Shown here: positions 9,160 through 17,634 of the stretch, piece after piece
Position numbering within the stretch: the stretch's first letter is position 1
How the letters are laid out: every line of letters starts with the position of its first letter
NCBI RefSeq assembly: GCF_000148725.1
Contig: NZ_GL476311.1
Coordinates: forward strand, 441,225 to 505,224
Source of the DNA: Roseibium sp. TrichSKD4
Lineage (GTDB): Bacteria > Pseudomonadota > Alphaproteobacteria > Rhizobiales > Stappiaceae
Length of the DNA stretch: 64,000 nucleotides
Reading direction: 5' to 3'
Translations under genes and position numbers: made by a program
The notes under the pieces: generated by a model
What the model was told of the DNA's origin: nothing
Databases searched by the model: none
Seen by the model: only the letters and a program-made list of their open reading frames with translations

Positions 9160-10128
9160 CTATAGCGCTGCGCGCCAGAGCTCCAGTGCATAGACCCACA
9201 GACCGCATGTCAGAACAGCTGCCGCCGTGGTGACTGTAATGGCATTGGTGGACATGGCGTGGCCGGTTCCGAATTTGTTGGCGAATATGAAAGCGTTGAC
9301 ACCTGTAGGACATGCGGCGGTCAACGTGGCAACACACGTCCAAAGTGGCGGCAACTGGATGACATAGGCACCAAGCACAAAGACGCTTGCCGGCATCACC
9401 AGCATTTTCACTACGCTCAAGCACAGACCGGGCACAAGATTGCCGCGCAGGCCGTAAAGCACCATGCTCATGCCAAGAGAGAGCAACGCAACGGGCAGAG
9501 CCGTTGCGGCGATCCGGTCAAGAACATCTGCAAAAATGCCTGTGACAGGGAGGCCAGACATTCGCCACAAGACCGAAGAAACGATGGCAATGGCGAGCGG
9601 ATTGGTGGCAAGGCTCTTGCCGATTGTCCGCAATTGGTCTTTGAGCTGGGCAGGGGAAGCATTGTTGTCTGTAGCTGCTGCACGCTCCATCAAGATGGCA
9701 GCAACAATCGTCATGATCGGTAAGTGAACTGAAATGATGACCAGGAGGGCCGCCAATCCGTCGTCACCATAGACCTGCGCGACCAGCGGAATGCCGACCA
9801 TAACCGTGTTGGCAAAGCCAGCTGAAATTCCGCCGATGACACCAGCGCGGGCCTCGCGGCCAAACCCTTTGCGAATGATCACTGTGCCGAGGGTCCAAGC
9901 AACCAGAATGCCGCTAAAATAAGTCGCCCAAAGCGCCCAGGGAGAATGTCCACCAAGGCTGACTCCAGACAGGGTTTTGAAGATCAGGACAGGAATGGCG
10001 ATGACATAAACATATTGCCCGAGCGCTTCGCCTGCTGATCTGGATAAAAGCTCGAAACGAGCCACTCCATACCCAATGCCAATAAGGATGAAGACAGGCA
10101 AGGTGATGGACAAAATGGCGTTCAGCAT
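9160..10128 (-). CDS. AEC family auxin-efflux-carrier-like transporter
   Basis: An inner-membrane carrier of 322 aa with about ten hydrophobic segments in two repeats, matching the bacterial AEC family (Mem_trans). The unwound-helix regions near GFANTVMVGIPL (about 105-116) and TAACPTGVNAFIFA (about 278-291) are typical of the fold. Members export malate, malonate or other organic anions, but the substrate cannot be inferred here. It stands alone between convergent gluQ and the divergent histidine kinase. Confidence 0.85.
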   Translation of the reverse strand: MLNAILSITLPVFILIGIGYGVARFELLSRSAGEALGQYVYVIAIPVLIFKTLSGVSLGGHSPWALWATYFSGILVAWTLGTVIIRKGFGREARAGVIGGISAGFANTVMVGIPLVAQVYGDDGLAALLVIISVHLPIMTIVAAILMERAAATDNNASPAQLKDQLRTIGKSLATNPLAIAIVSSVLWRMSGLPVTGIFADVLDRIAATALPVALLSLGMSMVLYGLRGNLVPGLCLSVVKMLVMPASVFVLGAYVIQLPPLWTCVATLTAACPTGVNAFIFANKFGTGHAMSTNAITVTTAAAVLTCGLWVYALELWRAAL

Positions 10129-10276
10129 CTGGTTGGGTGTCCGGAAAACAGGAAATGCGTGGATTTATCGCAAGTTAGTCTTTTCCAACGGCCAACTGAA
10201 TTGTTTTTTTCGTGCCACTATGCGGTGATGATTGTCGAACGGCGTCGCCAAATTCAGGAGTGGATGCGAATACGAA

Positions 10277-11422
10277 ATGCCGGACCCTTCAGACGTTGAA
10301 AGCAAGCTCGCTCTTCTGGCGCATGATTTGCGCACGCCTTTAACGGCGATGCGCCTCACGGCTGATCTGATTGGAACCGAGGCTCTTTCCACCACTCAGC
10401 AGGATCACCTTCAGGTTTTAACCCGTGCGATTGACGCGCTCACACGGATGACAAGCGAATTGGTGGATGCTGCGGCCCGTGTGCAAATCGACCGGGATAC
10501 GAACCGGGTGTCCGTGAGTGACATTCTTCAGGATCAAGCAGATTTATTTCGGGCAGCCGCTCGGCAAAAAGGACTTGAGCTAAAGGCTGAGCTTGAAGAC
10601 ATGGGACCGGGTTGGCATGTGGAGCGCGCTGGCAACCTGTCGAGGGCTGTGGCCACGCTGTTGGACAATGCGATCAAGTATACCGAGCACGGCAGTGTTA
10701 CGCTTCGCGCAACGCCGTGTGTCAGCGGGGCAAATGTCAATCGCACTCTGTTTCAGATTTCTGTTCAGGATACCGGACCCGGGATTGATGATGGCGAAGC
10801 GGAACGGATATTCCGTGCATTTGAACGCGGGAGTGCTGGACAGAGCGGGGCAGCGGGAACCGGGCTTGGTCTTTGGGGGGCTTCCGATCTGCTCCGTGAG
10901 ATGGGCGGTGAACTTAGAGTTTTTCCCGGCGCTGATGGTGGCAGCCGATTTGTGATCACGCTGCCGGTTCAACGCGATATTGACCAATTGCCAGAGGGAG
11001 ATGCTGAGGAGACGGATCCTGCTCTAAAGGCGCTTCCGACCGGACCACTTTCTGCCCGGGTTCTGGTTGTTGATGACAATCATACGAACCGGCATCTATT
11101 GGCTGCCTTGCTTGAGTCTTTTGGTGTTACCTCCGTTGAGGCGAGTAGTGGAGAAGAGGCGTTTGGAATTCTGAAAACGGATCGTTTCGATGCTGTCTTG
11201 CTGGATTTGTATATGCCGGGCATGGATGGCACGGAGTGTGCCGAAGCGTGGCAATCCTCATTTGGCATCGACCTGCCTCCAATTGTCGCCGTGACAGCTG
11301 GTGTTGAAACTATTGATGCGGCTGAACTCAAAGCGGGCGGTATTCACGAGATTTTGGCCAAACCACTTTCTCCGGTTGAGCTTTATCGGGTGTTGTCGGA
11401 GGTTGCACCTGAACGCTCCTGA
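10277..11422 (+). CDS. Sensor-less hybrid histidine kinase/response regulator
   Basis: A 381 aa cytosolic signalling protein. HisKA starts almost at the N-terminus with the H-box LLAHDLRTPLTAMRL near residue 18. HATPase_c follows, with the N-box DNAIKYTEHGS, G1 DTGPGIDDGE and G2 GTGLGLWG. A receiver domain is joined directly: RVLVVDDNHTNR near 270, phosphoacceptor in LLDLYMPGMDG near 313, and the conserved Lys in ILAKPLS. There is no sensory, PAS or membrane domain, so the input must come from a partner. Domain order is like the C-terminal half of larger hybrid kinases. No response regulator gene is adjacent. Confidence 0.87.
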   Translation: MPDPSDVESKLALLAHDLRTPLTAMRLTADLIGTEALSTTQQDHLQVLTRAIDALTRMTSELVDAAARVQIDRDTNRVSVSDILQDQADLFRAAARQKGLELKAELEDMGPGWHVERAGNLSRAVATLLDNAIKYTEHGSVTLRATPCVSGANVNRTLFQISVQDTGPGIDDGEAERIFRAFERGSAGQSGAAGTGLGLWGASDLLREMGGELRVFPGADGGSRFVITLPVQRDIDQLPEGDAEETDPALKALPTGPLSARVLVVDDNHTNRHLLAALLESFGVTSVEASSGEEAFGILKTDRFDAVLLDLYMPGMDGTECAEAWQSSFGIDLPPIVAVTAGVETIDAAELKAGGIHEILAKPLSPVELYRVLSEVAPERS

Positions 11423-11480
11423 TTTGGTGAGAAACCCGATTGTCATGGTATTGAAAAATCCTTTGCGCTAAACAGCCGCC

Positions 11481-12338
11481 ATGAGTGAAGATCAGGCAAC
11501 CATCCGGCCGACGGAGCCATCCAGCCAAGACCCTTGGGCTTGGTTAAAACGCCACCCGATGTTGGCTCTGTGGGGCTATGTCATTTTGGTGTCAGCCGTC
11601 TTTCTTGTCTTTCCCAGGATCGATCTTTGGGTGAGCAGCCTGTTCTATTGGCAAGATGGCGGCTTTATCGCCGAACAAGACCCGTTTTTGCGCAAAGTGC
11701 GCCATCTGGGGCCGCATCTCGTCAAATGGATCGCTGTTGGAGCAGTCGGCGTTCTGCTTTTGAAAGTGCTTTTGCCCGGACACAGGCCATTGTTGCCGCT
11801 GCGCATTCCAACCTTCCTGATTTCTACGCTGATCCTTGGTCCGGGCGTGTTGGTCAACACCATCTTGAAGGACAATTGGGGGCGTCCCCGCCCACGGTCT
11901 GTCGAAGAGTTCGGTGGTGATCTGCCTCATCAACTGGTCTGGGTGCCGACGGACTACTGCGACAGGAATTGTTCCTTCGTCTCTGGTGAAGCATCAGCCA
12001 GCATCTGGCTGGTTGGAACGGCGTTGATTGTCCCGAAAACCTGGAGATTTGCGGTTCTGGTGTTCACCGTGCCGCTTTGTGTTGCGCTGTCTGCGAACCG
12101 AATTGCCTTTGGTGGTCATTTCTTTTCCGACACGCTGCTGTCATGGGGATTGACGCTTATCCTGATGTTGTCCATTCACTGGCTGCTCTACAAGGCACCG
12201 TTTCATCCAACAGACGCAAAATTTGATCTGGCCTTCACGCGATTTGGCCGGAGGCTCCACATCGCCCTCGGGCGGCTGATGCGCTGGCTTGGCCGATCCC
12301 TTTCCGCATTTTGGAAGAAATTTCAGGACCTGGCCTGA
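11481..12338 (+). CDS. Membrane phosphatase, PAP2 superfamily
   Basis: A 285 aa inner-membrane protein with about six hydrophobic helices and the PAP2 active site facing the periplasm. Motif C1 is KDNWGRPRPRS near 131-141, C2 is SFVSGEAS near 170-177 and C3 is ANRIAFGGHFFSD near 210-222. The C2 histidine of the usual PSGH is replaced by glutamate, as in a subgroup of LpxE/LpxT-like alphaproteobacterial proteins I recall. Candidate substrates are lipid A, undecaprenyl pyrophosphate or phosphatidylglycerophosphate. It overlaps the convergent small membrane protein gene by 16 bp. Confidence 0.85.
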   Translation: MSEDQATIRPTEPSSQDPWAWLKRHPMLALWGYVILVSAVFLVFPRIDLWVSSLFYWQDGGFIAEQDPFLRKVRHLGPHLVKWIAVGAVGVLLLKVLLPGHRPLLPLRIPTFLISTLILGPGVLVNTILKDNWGRPRPRSVEEFGGDLPHQLVWVPTDYCDRNCSFVSGEASASIWLVGTALIVPKTWRFAVLVFTVPLCVALSANRIAFGGHFFSDTLLSWGLTLILMLSIHWLLYKAPFHPTDAKFDLAFTRFGRRLHIALGRLMRWLGRSLSAFWKKFQDLA

Positions 12339-12649
12339 TTGTTTGATCGCCTCTTAAGGTGACGGCGAATAACGGTCGTTTTTTGATCGTGGTTGCTGCG
12401 TGGACGGGTGCGTTTCAGGATGCGGGCGAGTTTTGTAGGTGCCCTGTTTTCCAGCCAAAGGAATGCCGAATTCAGCCGGTGCTCGCTCTTGCGCTGCTTG
12501 CGCACAAGACGTGCCGCGGCCCGGCTGGTCGCGATGATCAAAATGGCCCCTAACGCCAAGAGGGGCACGCCGGTTGGAATGGGCAGCAGGACCGTTGCCA
12601 ACCCCAAGGTGATCAGGACGGCAGCCAGCGCCCAAAGAACGAGTTTCAT
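12323..12649 (-). CDS. Small membrane protein (PGPGW-like)
   Basis: A 108 aa protein with two closely spaced N-terminal hydrophobic segments (about residues 3-22 and 28-42) joined by PIPTGVPL, then a highly basic soluble tail rich in Arg and Lys. This resembles the small transmembrane PGPGW family, whose function is not known. The tail runs 16 bp into the end of the convergent PAP2 gene. It has no obvious operon partner. Confidence 0.65.
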   Translation of the reverse strand: MKLVLWALAAVLITLGLATVLLPIPTGVPLLALGAILIIATSRAAARLVRKQRKSEHRLNSAFLWLENRAPTKLARILKRTRPRSNHDQKTTVIRRHLKRRSNNQARS

Positions 12650-12736
12650 GAAGAGCGCCTTCCTTCAAAACGCTCTCCATTAACGTGCTTTTCGAGACAG
12701 TTTTATGAAGCCGGTTCCCTTTGGGAAGCGAGTGGA

Positions 12737-13204
12737 TCAACCACGTCCACGATAAGGGGCGACGCCTTGCTCGGGGATCCAGACACCTTCCGGGGCCGGG
12801 CCGGTCTGGTAGAAGACGTCGATCGGAATGCCGCCGCGCGGATACCAGTAGCCGCCGATCCGAAGCCACTGGGGATCCAGAAGGTCTACGAGCCGTTTCC
12901 CGATGGAAACCGTGCAATCCTCGTGAAAGGCTCCGTGATTTCGGAAGGAGCCGAGAAACAGTTTCAGCGACTTGCTCTCCACCAGAAAATCACGTGGGAC
13001 ATAGTCGATCACCAGATGTGCAAAATCCGGAGCGCTTGTGATCGGGCAAAGCGAGGTGAATTCCGGTGCGACGAACCGCACCATATAACCGGTCCCGGCT
13101 TGCGGGTTTGGGACTTTTTCAAGAACTGCGTCTTCCGGGCGCCGGGGGAGTTCAGTTGATGTGCCCAGCTGGGTGAGGTTCTCATAAATGGTTTTGTCGC
13201 TCAT
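12737..13204 (-). CDS. queF: NADPH-dependent 7-cyano-7-deazaguanine reductase
   Basis: Reduces the preQ0 nitrile to preQ1, four electrons from two NADPH, in queuosine biosynthesis. This is the 155 aa unimodular T-fold type. The catalytic Cys53 and Asp60 lie in [14 protein letters not shown], the QueF signature ESKSLKLFL is at 76-84 and the substrate His-Glu is at 94-95. It is last in the queCDEF operon, starting 3 bases after the queE stop. Its presence shows the cell makes preQ1 itself, matching gluQ and the preQ1-type riboswitch. Confidence 0.95.
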   Translation of the reverse strand: MSDKTIYENLTQLGTSTELPRRPEDAVLEKVPNPQAGTGYMVRFVAPEFTSLCPITSAPDFAHLVIDYVPRDFLVESKSLKLFLGSFRNHGAFHEDCTVSIGKRLVDLLDPQWLRIGGYWYPRGGIPIDVFYQTGPAPEGVWIPEQGVAPYRGRG

Positions 13205-13207
13205 GGG

Positions 13208-13951
13208 TCAAACTCCGCGAAGGTTGCCCCAGATCAGCACATGCAGCTGAGGCAGAAGGGTTGCTGAATACCAGCGGTCAGACATCGTGCGCTCTACGAG
13301 CCAGCGCATACGGTCCATAATGCCGCTCATGTCGATGTCCGCATCTTCGGTATCGGGCGGCGGCGGCGTGTGGTTGACCGGCTGCAGATAAACGGGCAGA
13401 GCTGGATGGCGGGTGGAAATCTGACGTGCAAAGGCATAGTCAGCTTCATCCATCACGGCGAATTTCAGCGCGATCTGGGTAGCGACACCACCTGCCGAGA
13501 CACAGGCATCGAGAGCAGCCAAATCCGTTTTCATTCCACTGGATGGTGGCTTGGGGCTGAGGGTTAGAACATCCAGCTCGGCAAACCAGTCCTTGACGAC
13601 GCTGCCTTGTGTTTCCAATGCAAATGCATAGCCTTTCGCTTTGCCAAGTGTGATCAAGGAGGCAAGCGGCTGGATCGCTGGATTGCCGCCGGAGAGAGAA
13701 ACCGTCAGCGGGATGCCGCCGGACAGTTCTTCCACTTTTGTAAATATCTCTGCAGCCGACATCGGCGTCCAGTCGTGGCGATATTCGGCGTCAACCGCAT
13801 GGAGTGTGTCGCACCACGAGCAGCGATAGTCGCAGCCTCCGGTACGAACGAAAACGGTCGGTTTGCCAACCAGCGCGCCTTCGCCCTGAATGGTCGGGCC
13901 AAAAATTTCACTGATCCGGATCGACTTTTCTGATTGGTGTCCGTCAGCCAT
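13208..13951 (-). CDS. queE: 7-carboxy-7-deazaguanine synthase
   Basis: Radical SAM enzyme of 247 aa that converts 6-carboxy-5,6,7,8-tetrahydropterin to 7-carboxy-7-deazaguanine. The cluster motif is CDYRCSWC with Cys40, Cys44 and Cys47. [18 protein letters not shown] upstream is the typical substrate-pocket start, and SLSGGNPAI follows. The ATG at 13951 overlaps the queD stop by 8 bases; longer upstream readings run through queD and are discarded. Confidence 0.95.
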   Translation of the reverse strand: MADGHQSEKSIRISEIFGPTIQGEGALVGKPTVFVRTGGCDYRCSWCDTLHAVDAEYRHDWTPMSAAEIFTKVEELSGGIPLTVSLSGGNPAIQPLASLITLGKAKGYAFALETQGSVVKDWFAELDVLTLSPKPPSSGMKTDLAALDACVSAGGVATQIALKFAVMDEADYAFARQISTRHPALPVYLQPVNHTPPPPDTEDADIDMSGIMDRMRWLVERTMSDRWYSATLLPQLHVLIWGNLRGV

Positions 13952-14318
13952 GGGTGCATCGCATCGGGCGGTATTCCGCACATGTTTTCGGGGTCTCGCG
14001 GACGCGGACAGCCACCACTTCCGGCCAGCGGGCCTTGCACCAGTCATGAAAGTGCTGGGCCATCCGCTCTGCCGTTACGCCATCATCGCCGAGAATATCG
14101 TTGAGGTGCAGGTGGTCCAGCGTGTCATCGATATAGCTCTTGAAAGCTCCGAGCTCTCGGTAGTCACGCACAAAACCGACGCTGTCGAGCTCTTCAGAGG
14201 CAAGTTCCACCTCAACGACGTAATTGTGTCCGTGCAGGCGGGCACACGGATGGTCTTCCGGCAAACCGAACAACTGATGGGATGCGGAGAAATGAAACTC
14301 CTTCCAGATCCTAAACAT
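13944..14318 (-). CDS. queD: 6-carboxy-5,6,7,8-tetrahydropterin synthase
   Basis: A 124 aa T-fold enzyme that turns dihydroneopterin triphosphate into 6-carboxytetrahydropterin. The zinc ligands are His14 (SASH), His29 and His31 (LHGHNY), and the catalytic cysteine is Cys25 in [10 protein letters not shown]. The ATG at 14318 overlaps the queC stop by 8 bases, the same coupling as at queD/queE, which supports this start over longer in-frame readings. Confidence 0.95.
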   Translation of the reverse strand: MFRIWKEFHFSASHQLFGLPEDHPCARLHGHNYVVEVELASEELDSVGFVRDYRELGAFKSYIDDTLDHLHLNDILGDDGVTAERMAQHFHDWCKARWPEVVAVRVRETPKTCAEYRPMRCTHG

Positions 14319-15000
14319 TGCAGGTCTCCTTCCAGAAGTCCGGGTCTTCATAAGGTGTCGGATCGGGAACCTGGGCCAGATGAAAGGCTTCGCGACGTTC
14401 CACGCATGTGCCGCAGCGCCCGCAATGAAGGTTCTCGCCCTTGTAGCAAGACCAGCTTGTGCGGTGGTCGACGCCCAGCCTCGCGCTTTCAGCGGCAATG
14501 TCCCCCTTGGAGAGATGGACAAAGGGCGTGTAGAGCCGGATGTCGTTCATCCCCTCCAGCGCATGACGCTGCATGGTTTCAAAGGCCTCTACGAAACCGG
14601 GGCGGCAATCGGGATAAATGAAGTGATCCCCGCCATGGACCGCAGCAGCAACTGCATTAGCGCCGCGAGCCGCCGCAATCCCGAAGGCAATTGTTAGCAT
14701 GATGGCATTGCGGTTCGGCACCACGGTGATTTTCATGGTGTCTTCCGCATAGTGGCCGTCAGGCACATCAATATCGTCGGTCAAGGCTGACCCGCTCAGC
14801 TTGGCGCCGATACCGGAGATGTCGATAAGGATGTGTTCAACGCCAAGGTCGTCGGCGCATTGTTTCGCGCAGTCCAGCTCCTTCCGATGGCGCTGGCCAT
14901 AGTCGAAGGAGAGGAGAGCGATGAGTTGGTTTTCCCTCTGCACCTTGTGCGCAAGGGTGACGGAATCCATTCCGCCGGAACAGACAACGAGTGTTTTCAA
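14311..15000 (-). CDS. queC: 7-cyano-7-deazaguanine synthase
   Basis: A 229 aa ATP-dependent ligase that makes preQ0 from 7-carboxy-7-deazaguanine and ammonia. The PP-loop SGGMDS is at residues 8-13, and a C-terminal zinc knuckle C-x7-C-x2-C-x2-C lies in CYKGENLHCGRCGTC. The start codon is TTG at 15000-14998. Its Shine-Dalgarno AAGGG at 15013-15009 is the tail of a predicted preQ1-I aptamer, so preQ1 is expected to repress translation of the whole operon. First gene of queC-queD-queE-queF. Confidence 0.94.
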   Translation of the reverse strand: MKTLVVCSGGMDSVTLAHKVQRENQLIALLSFDYGQRHRKELDCAKQCADDLGVEHILIDISGIGAKLSGSALTDDIDVPDGHYAEDTMKITVVPNRNAIMLTIAFGIAAARGANAVAAAVHGGDHFIYPDCRPGFVEAFETMQRHALEGMNDIRLYTPFVHLSKGDIAAESARLGVDHRTSWSCYKGENLHCGRCGTCVERREAFHLAQVPDPTPYEDPDFWKETCNV

Positions 15001-15008
15001 GTTTTTGA

Positions 15009-15046
15009 CCCTTGTTTTGGCTAGAACCGGGTAGGCTGCGACCGGT
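15009..15046 (-). promoter_or_regulatory. Predicted preQ1-I riboswitch (translational)
   Basis: Read on the minus strand, 15046-15042 (ACCGG) pairs with 15030-15026 (CCGGU) to form P1. The loop between them is UCGCAGCCUAC and the 3' tail ends CAAAACAAGGG. The UCGCAG loop start and the AAAACAAGGG tail match the Thermoanaerobacter tengcongensis preQ1-I aptamer, in which the tail's AAGGG is both a pseudoknot strand and the Shine-Dalgarno. Here AAGGG sits 8 bases before the queC TTG. The match was recalled and aligned by eye, not by a covariance search. Confidence 0.8.
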
Positions 15047-15211
15047 TTCCGCTGGATGGCGGACGGAGGTTTTCTAAAGATCAGTCCTCAAAATGCAATT
15101 GAAATCTCTACTGACCGTCAGTTCTGACAATGCTTTGAACCAAACTGCTCTTGCCAATTCCGCCTTTCCCGCACTAACACAAGGCAAAACACTGGCTGCC
15201 GGGAGCATGTT

Positions 15212-15862
15212 CTGGAACTCATTGCTGAAAACCTGACCGTTGATCGGGGAGATCGACGTGTGTTCGAGGGATTGTCGTTTTCGCTGGAGGGCGGCGTGGC
15301 GCTTGTGGTGACCGGTCCAAACGGAGTGGGCAAGTCCTCGCTCCTGCGCACCTTGGCCGGGCTTGTTGCGTTGGCTGAAGGGCATTTGACTCTATCGGGC
15401 GGCGTTGATGACCACACGCCATATGAGCACGCGCATTATTTCGGCCATCAGGATGCAGTCAAACCGGCTTTGAGCGTTTTGGAAAATCTGGTGTTCTGGC
15501 AAGACTTTTCCGATGCTGCTGTTCCTCACGGTTTTGCTGGCGACGGTATGTCGCCTCATGAGGCGCTGGAATTGCTGGGCATCGGTCACACAGCCCGACT
15601 GCCTGCTGCCTACTTGTCTGCTGGGCAAAAACGCCGCCTCTCCTTGTCCCGCCTTTTGGTCACGCCTCGCCCGATCTGGTTGATGGATGAACCAACTTCG
15701 GCGCTTGATACGGCATCAGAGCAAACATTGCTTGATCTTATGAATGGTCACTTGGCGAAGGGCGGGATGATCGTGACAGCGACTCATACGCCACTGGCAC
15801 TCACCCCTATGCGCAAACTCCACTTGGAGACAGCGCAGGCTGGCGAGGGAGAGGCGGTATGA
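15212..15862 (+). CDS. ccmA: Heme exporter ATP-binding protein CcmA (CTG start)
   Basis: ATPase of the CcmABCD complex that releases holo-CcmE during cytochrome c maturation. Walker A GPNGVGKSS, signature LSAGQKRRL and Walker B IWLMDEPTSALD are present. The conserved N-terminus ELIAENLTVDRGDRRVF lies upstream of the first in-frame GTG (15260), and no ATG, GTG or TTG is in frame back to the TGA at 15125. The best start is CTG at 15212, with GGGAG at 15201-15205 six bases before it. A nearby ATG at 15207 is out of frame, so a one-base error is the alternative. The end overlaps ccmB by ATGA. Confidence 0.88.
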   Translation: MELIAENLTVDRGDRRVFEGLSFSLEGGVALVVTGPNGVGKSSLLRTLAGLVALAEGHLTLSGGVDDHTPYEHAHYFGHQDAVKPALSVLENLVFWQDFSDAAVPHGFAGDGMSPHEALELLGIGHTARLPAAYLSAGQKRRLSLSRLLVTPRPIWLMDEPTSALDTASEQTLLDLMNGHLAKGGMIVTATHTPLALTPMRKLHLETAQAGEGEAV

Positions 15863-16530
15863 CCGGTTGGGCCAAAGCGCTATTTCTGCGTGAGCTGCGC
15901 ATTGCCGTCCGGATCGGGGGGAGTGGTGTCGTTGGTGTTCTGTTTTTCCTTGCCGTGGTCACCGTTATTCCCTTTGGCGTTGGGCCAGACCTGAACCTCT
16001 TGGCGCGAATTGGACCTGCGTTTTTGTGGATCGGTGCTTTGCTCGCCACTCTTTTAGGGCTGGATCGACTGTTTCAGGCTGATCGGGAAGACGGCGCTCT
16101 GGATCTTATCTTAATGTCCGGGCGTTCACTGGAACTGGTTGTGCTGGTCAAGTGTTTGGCGCATTGGATGGCAACGGGCCTTCCCCTTGTTCTTGCAGCT
16201 CCCGTGCTTGCAATCTTCCTTAACCTTGAGCCACTTGCCATCGGCGCTGTGACATTGACGCTTCTTGTCGGCACACCAGCTTTGACGCTCATTGGGGCGA
16301 TTGGGGCATCCTTGACGGTAACATTGCGGCGCGGAGGTCTGCTCATGGCTGTTCTCGTCGTGCCGCTTGCCATCCCGGTTCTGATTTTCGGGGTCAGCTC
16401 GGCAGATGCGGCCATTCATGATCCGGTACCGTTTATGACGCCGTTTTTGATCATGTGCGCCTTGTCGCTGATTGCAGCTGTTGTGGGGCCATTGGCATCC
16501 GCAGTGGCCCTACGTTTTGCGGCTGATTAG
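15859..16530 (+). CDS. ccmB: Heme exporter membrane protein CcmB
   Basis: A 223 aa inner-membrane subunit of the CcmABCD complex, with about six hydrophobic helices beginning near residue 22. The start ATG overlaps the ccmA stop by 4 bases, implying translational coupling. The N-terminal amphipathic stretch WAKALFLRELRIAVRIG and the DGALDLILMSGRSL loop near 80-93 are typical of CcmB. A 147 bp gap then separates it from ccmC. Confidence 0.93.
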   Translation: MTGWAKALFLRELRIAVRIGGSGVVGVLFFLAVVTVIPFGVGPDLNLLARIGPAFLWIGALLATLLGLDRLFQADREDGALDLILMSGRSLELVVLVKCLAHWMATGLPLVLAAPVLAIFLNLEPLAIGAVTLTLLVGTPALTLIGAIGASLTVTLRRGGLLMAVLVVPLAIPVLIFGVSSADAAIHDPVPFMTPFLIMCALSLIAAVVGPLASAVALRFAAD

Positions 16531-16677
16531 GTTTTAAACCCTACGTTTCTTGGCGATCTATCGAAATCATCACGCGAAATTATTGCCTTGTGAATGCAAG
16601 ATCGGGTAGGCGCTCAGGTTAACGATGCGACGTTGATGTCCATTGAATGACATCCAAGCGTGGATTAGAACAATTCT

Positions 16678-17445
16678 ATGGCAATTTGGGACTACGCAAA
16701 TCCGACACGCTTCATGCGCCTGGCAGATCGCATTCTGCCGTGGCTCATTGGTATATGCGTGATCGCGTTCGCCATTGGGCTCTACAAGAGCTTTTTCATG
16801 GCACCGGAAGACTATCAGCAAGGGGACACAGTCCGGATCATGTTCATTCATGTTCCTGCGGCCTGGCTTGCTATGATGTGTTATTCGGTCATGGCACTTT
16901 CCTCAATTGGGACACTGGTTTGGAAGCATCCGTTGGCGGATGTCTCGGCCAAATGCGCGGCGCTAATTGGAGCTGCCTTCACCTTCATCTCGTTGGTGAC
17001 AGGATCGCTCTGGGGTAAGCCGATGTGGGGAACTTATTGGGTGTGGGATGCGCGCCTGACCTCCGTGTTGGTGCTGTTCATCATGTATTTGGGGCTCATG
17101 GCGCTCTGGCGGACCATGGAAGACCCGATCAAAGCAGGCAAAGCCGCGGCCGTTCTGACCCTTGTCGGGGCGTTGAACCTTCCGATCATCAAGTTCTCGG
17201 TTGACTGGTGGAACACCTTGCATCAGCCAGCCAGCGTCATGCGGCTGGATGGTCCGACCATTCATCCCGATATGCTGGTCCCGCTGCTTGTCATGGCGTT
17301 TGCGTTCAGCGTGCTCTTTTTCGTGCTCCATTTGCGGGCTATGCAAAATGAGGTGCTGCGCCGCCGCGTGCGGACCATGCGCCAGAAGGCGGCTGCAAGC
17401 GCGCGGCCAGCTGCTGCCACAGCAACCACCCAACCGGCGGAGTAA
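16678..17445 (+). CDS. ccmC: Heme-binding membrane protein CcmC
   Basis: A 255 aa inner-membrane protein with six TM helices that presents heme to CcmE. The WWD domain GKPMWGTYWVWDARLTS is near residues 113-129, and axial histidines lie in MFIHVPAAW near 58 and in the LHQPASV loop near 182. An Ala/Arg-rich tail of about 25 residues follows the last helix. It begins a tight run with ccmD (6 bp gap). Confidence 0.94.
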   Translation: MAIWDYANPTRFMRLADRILPWLIGICVIAFAIGLYKSFFMAPEDYQQGDTVRIMFIHVPAAWLAMMCYSVMALSSIGTLVWKHPLADVSAKCAALIGAAFTFISLVTGSLWGKPMWGTYWVWDARLTSVLVLFIMYLGLMALWRTMEDPIKAGKAAAVLTLVGALNLPIIKFSVDWWNTLHQPASVMRLDGPTIHPDMLVPLLVMAFAFSVLFFVLHLRAMQNEVLRRRVRTMRQKAAASARPAAATATTQPAE

Positions 17446-17451
17446 GCGGAC

Positions 17452-17634
17452 ATGGATCCTTTCGACCTCGGCCCCCACGCCGGTTTCATCATTGCCTGCT
17501 ATTTCATCACCATTTCTGTGGTTGCCGGACTGATTGCCTGGGTGGTTTTGGACCGCCGTCAGTTGAACAAGGCTCTGAATGAGCTGGAAGAGCAGGGCAT
17601 TAAGCGCGCCAGAGGCAATCAAGCACAGTCATGA
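17452..17634 (+). CDS. ccmD: Heme exporter protein CcmD
   Basis: A 60 aa single-span membrane protein (hydrophobic residues about 9-31) with a charged cytoplasmic helix ending LEEQGIKRARG. It stabilises CcmC-CcmE in the heme-release complex. It is placed between ccmC and ccmG as in other alphaproteobacteria; its stop overlaps the ccmG start by ATGA. Confidence 0.9.
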   Translation: MDPFDLGPHAGFIIACYFITISVVAGLIAWVVLDRRQLNKALNELEEQGIKRARGNQAQS

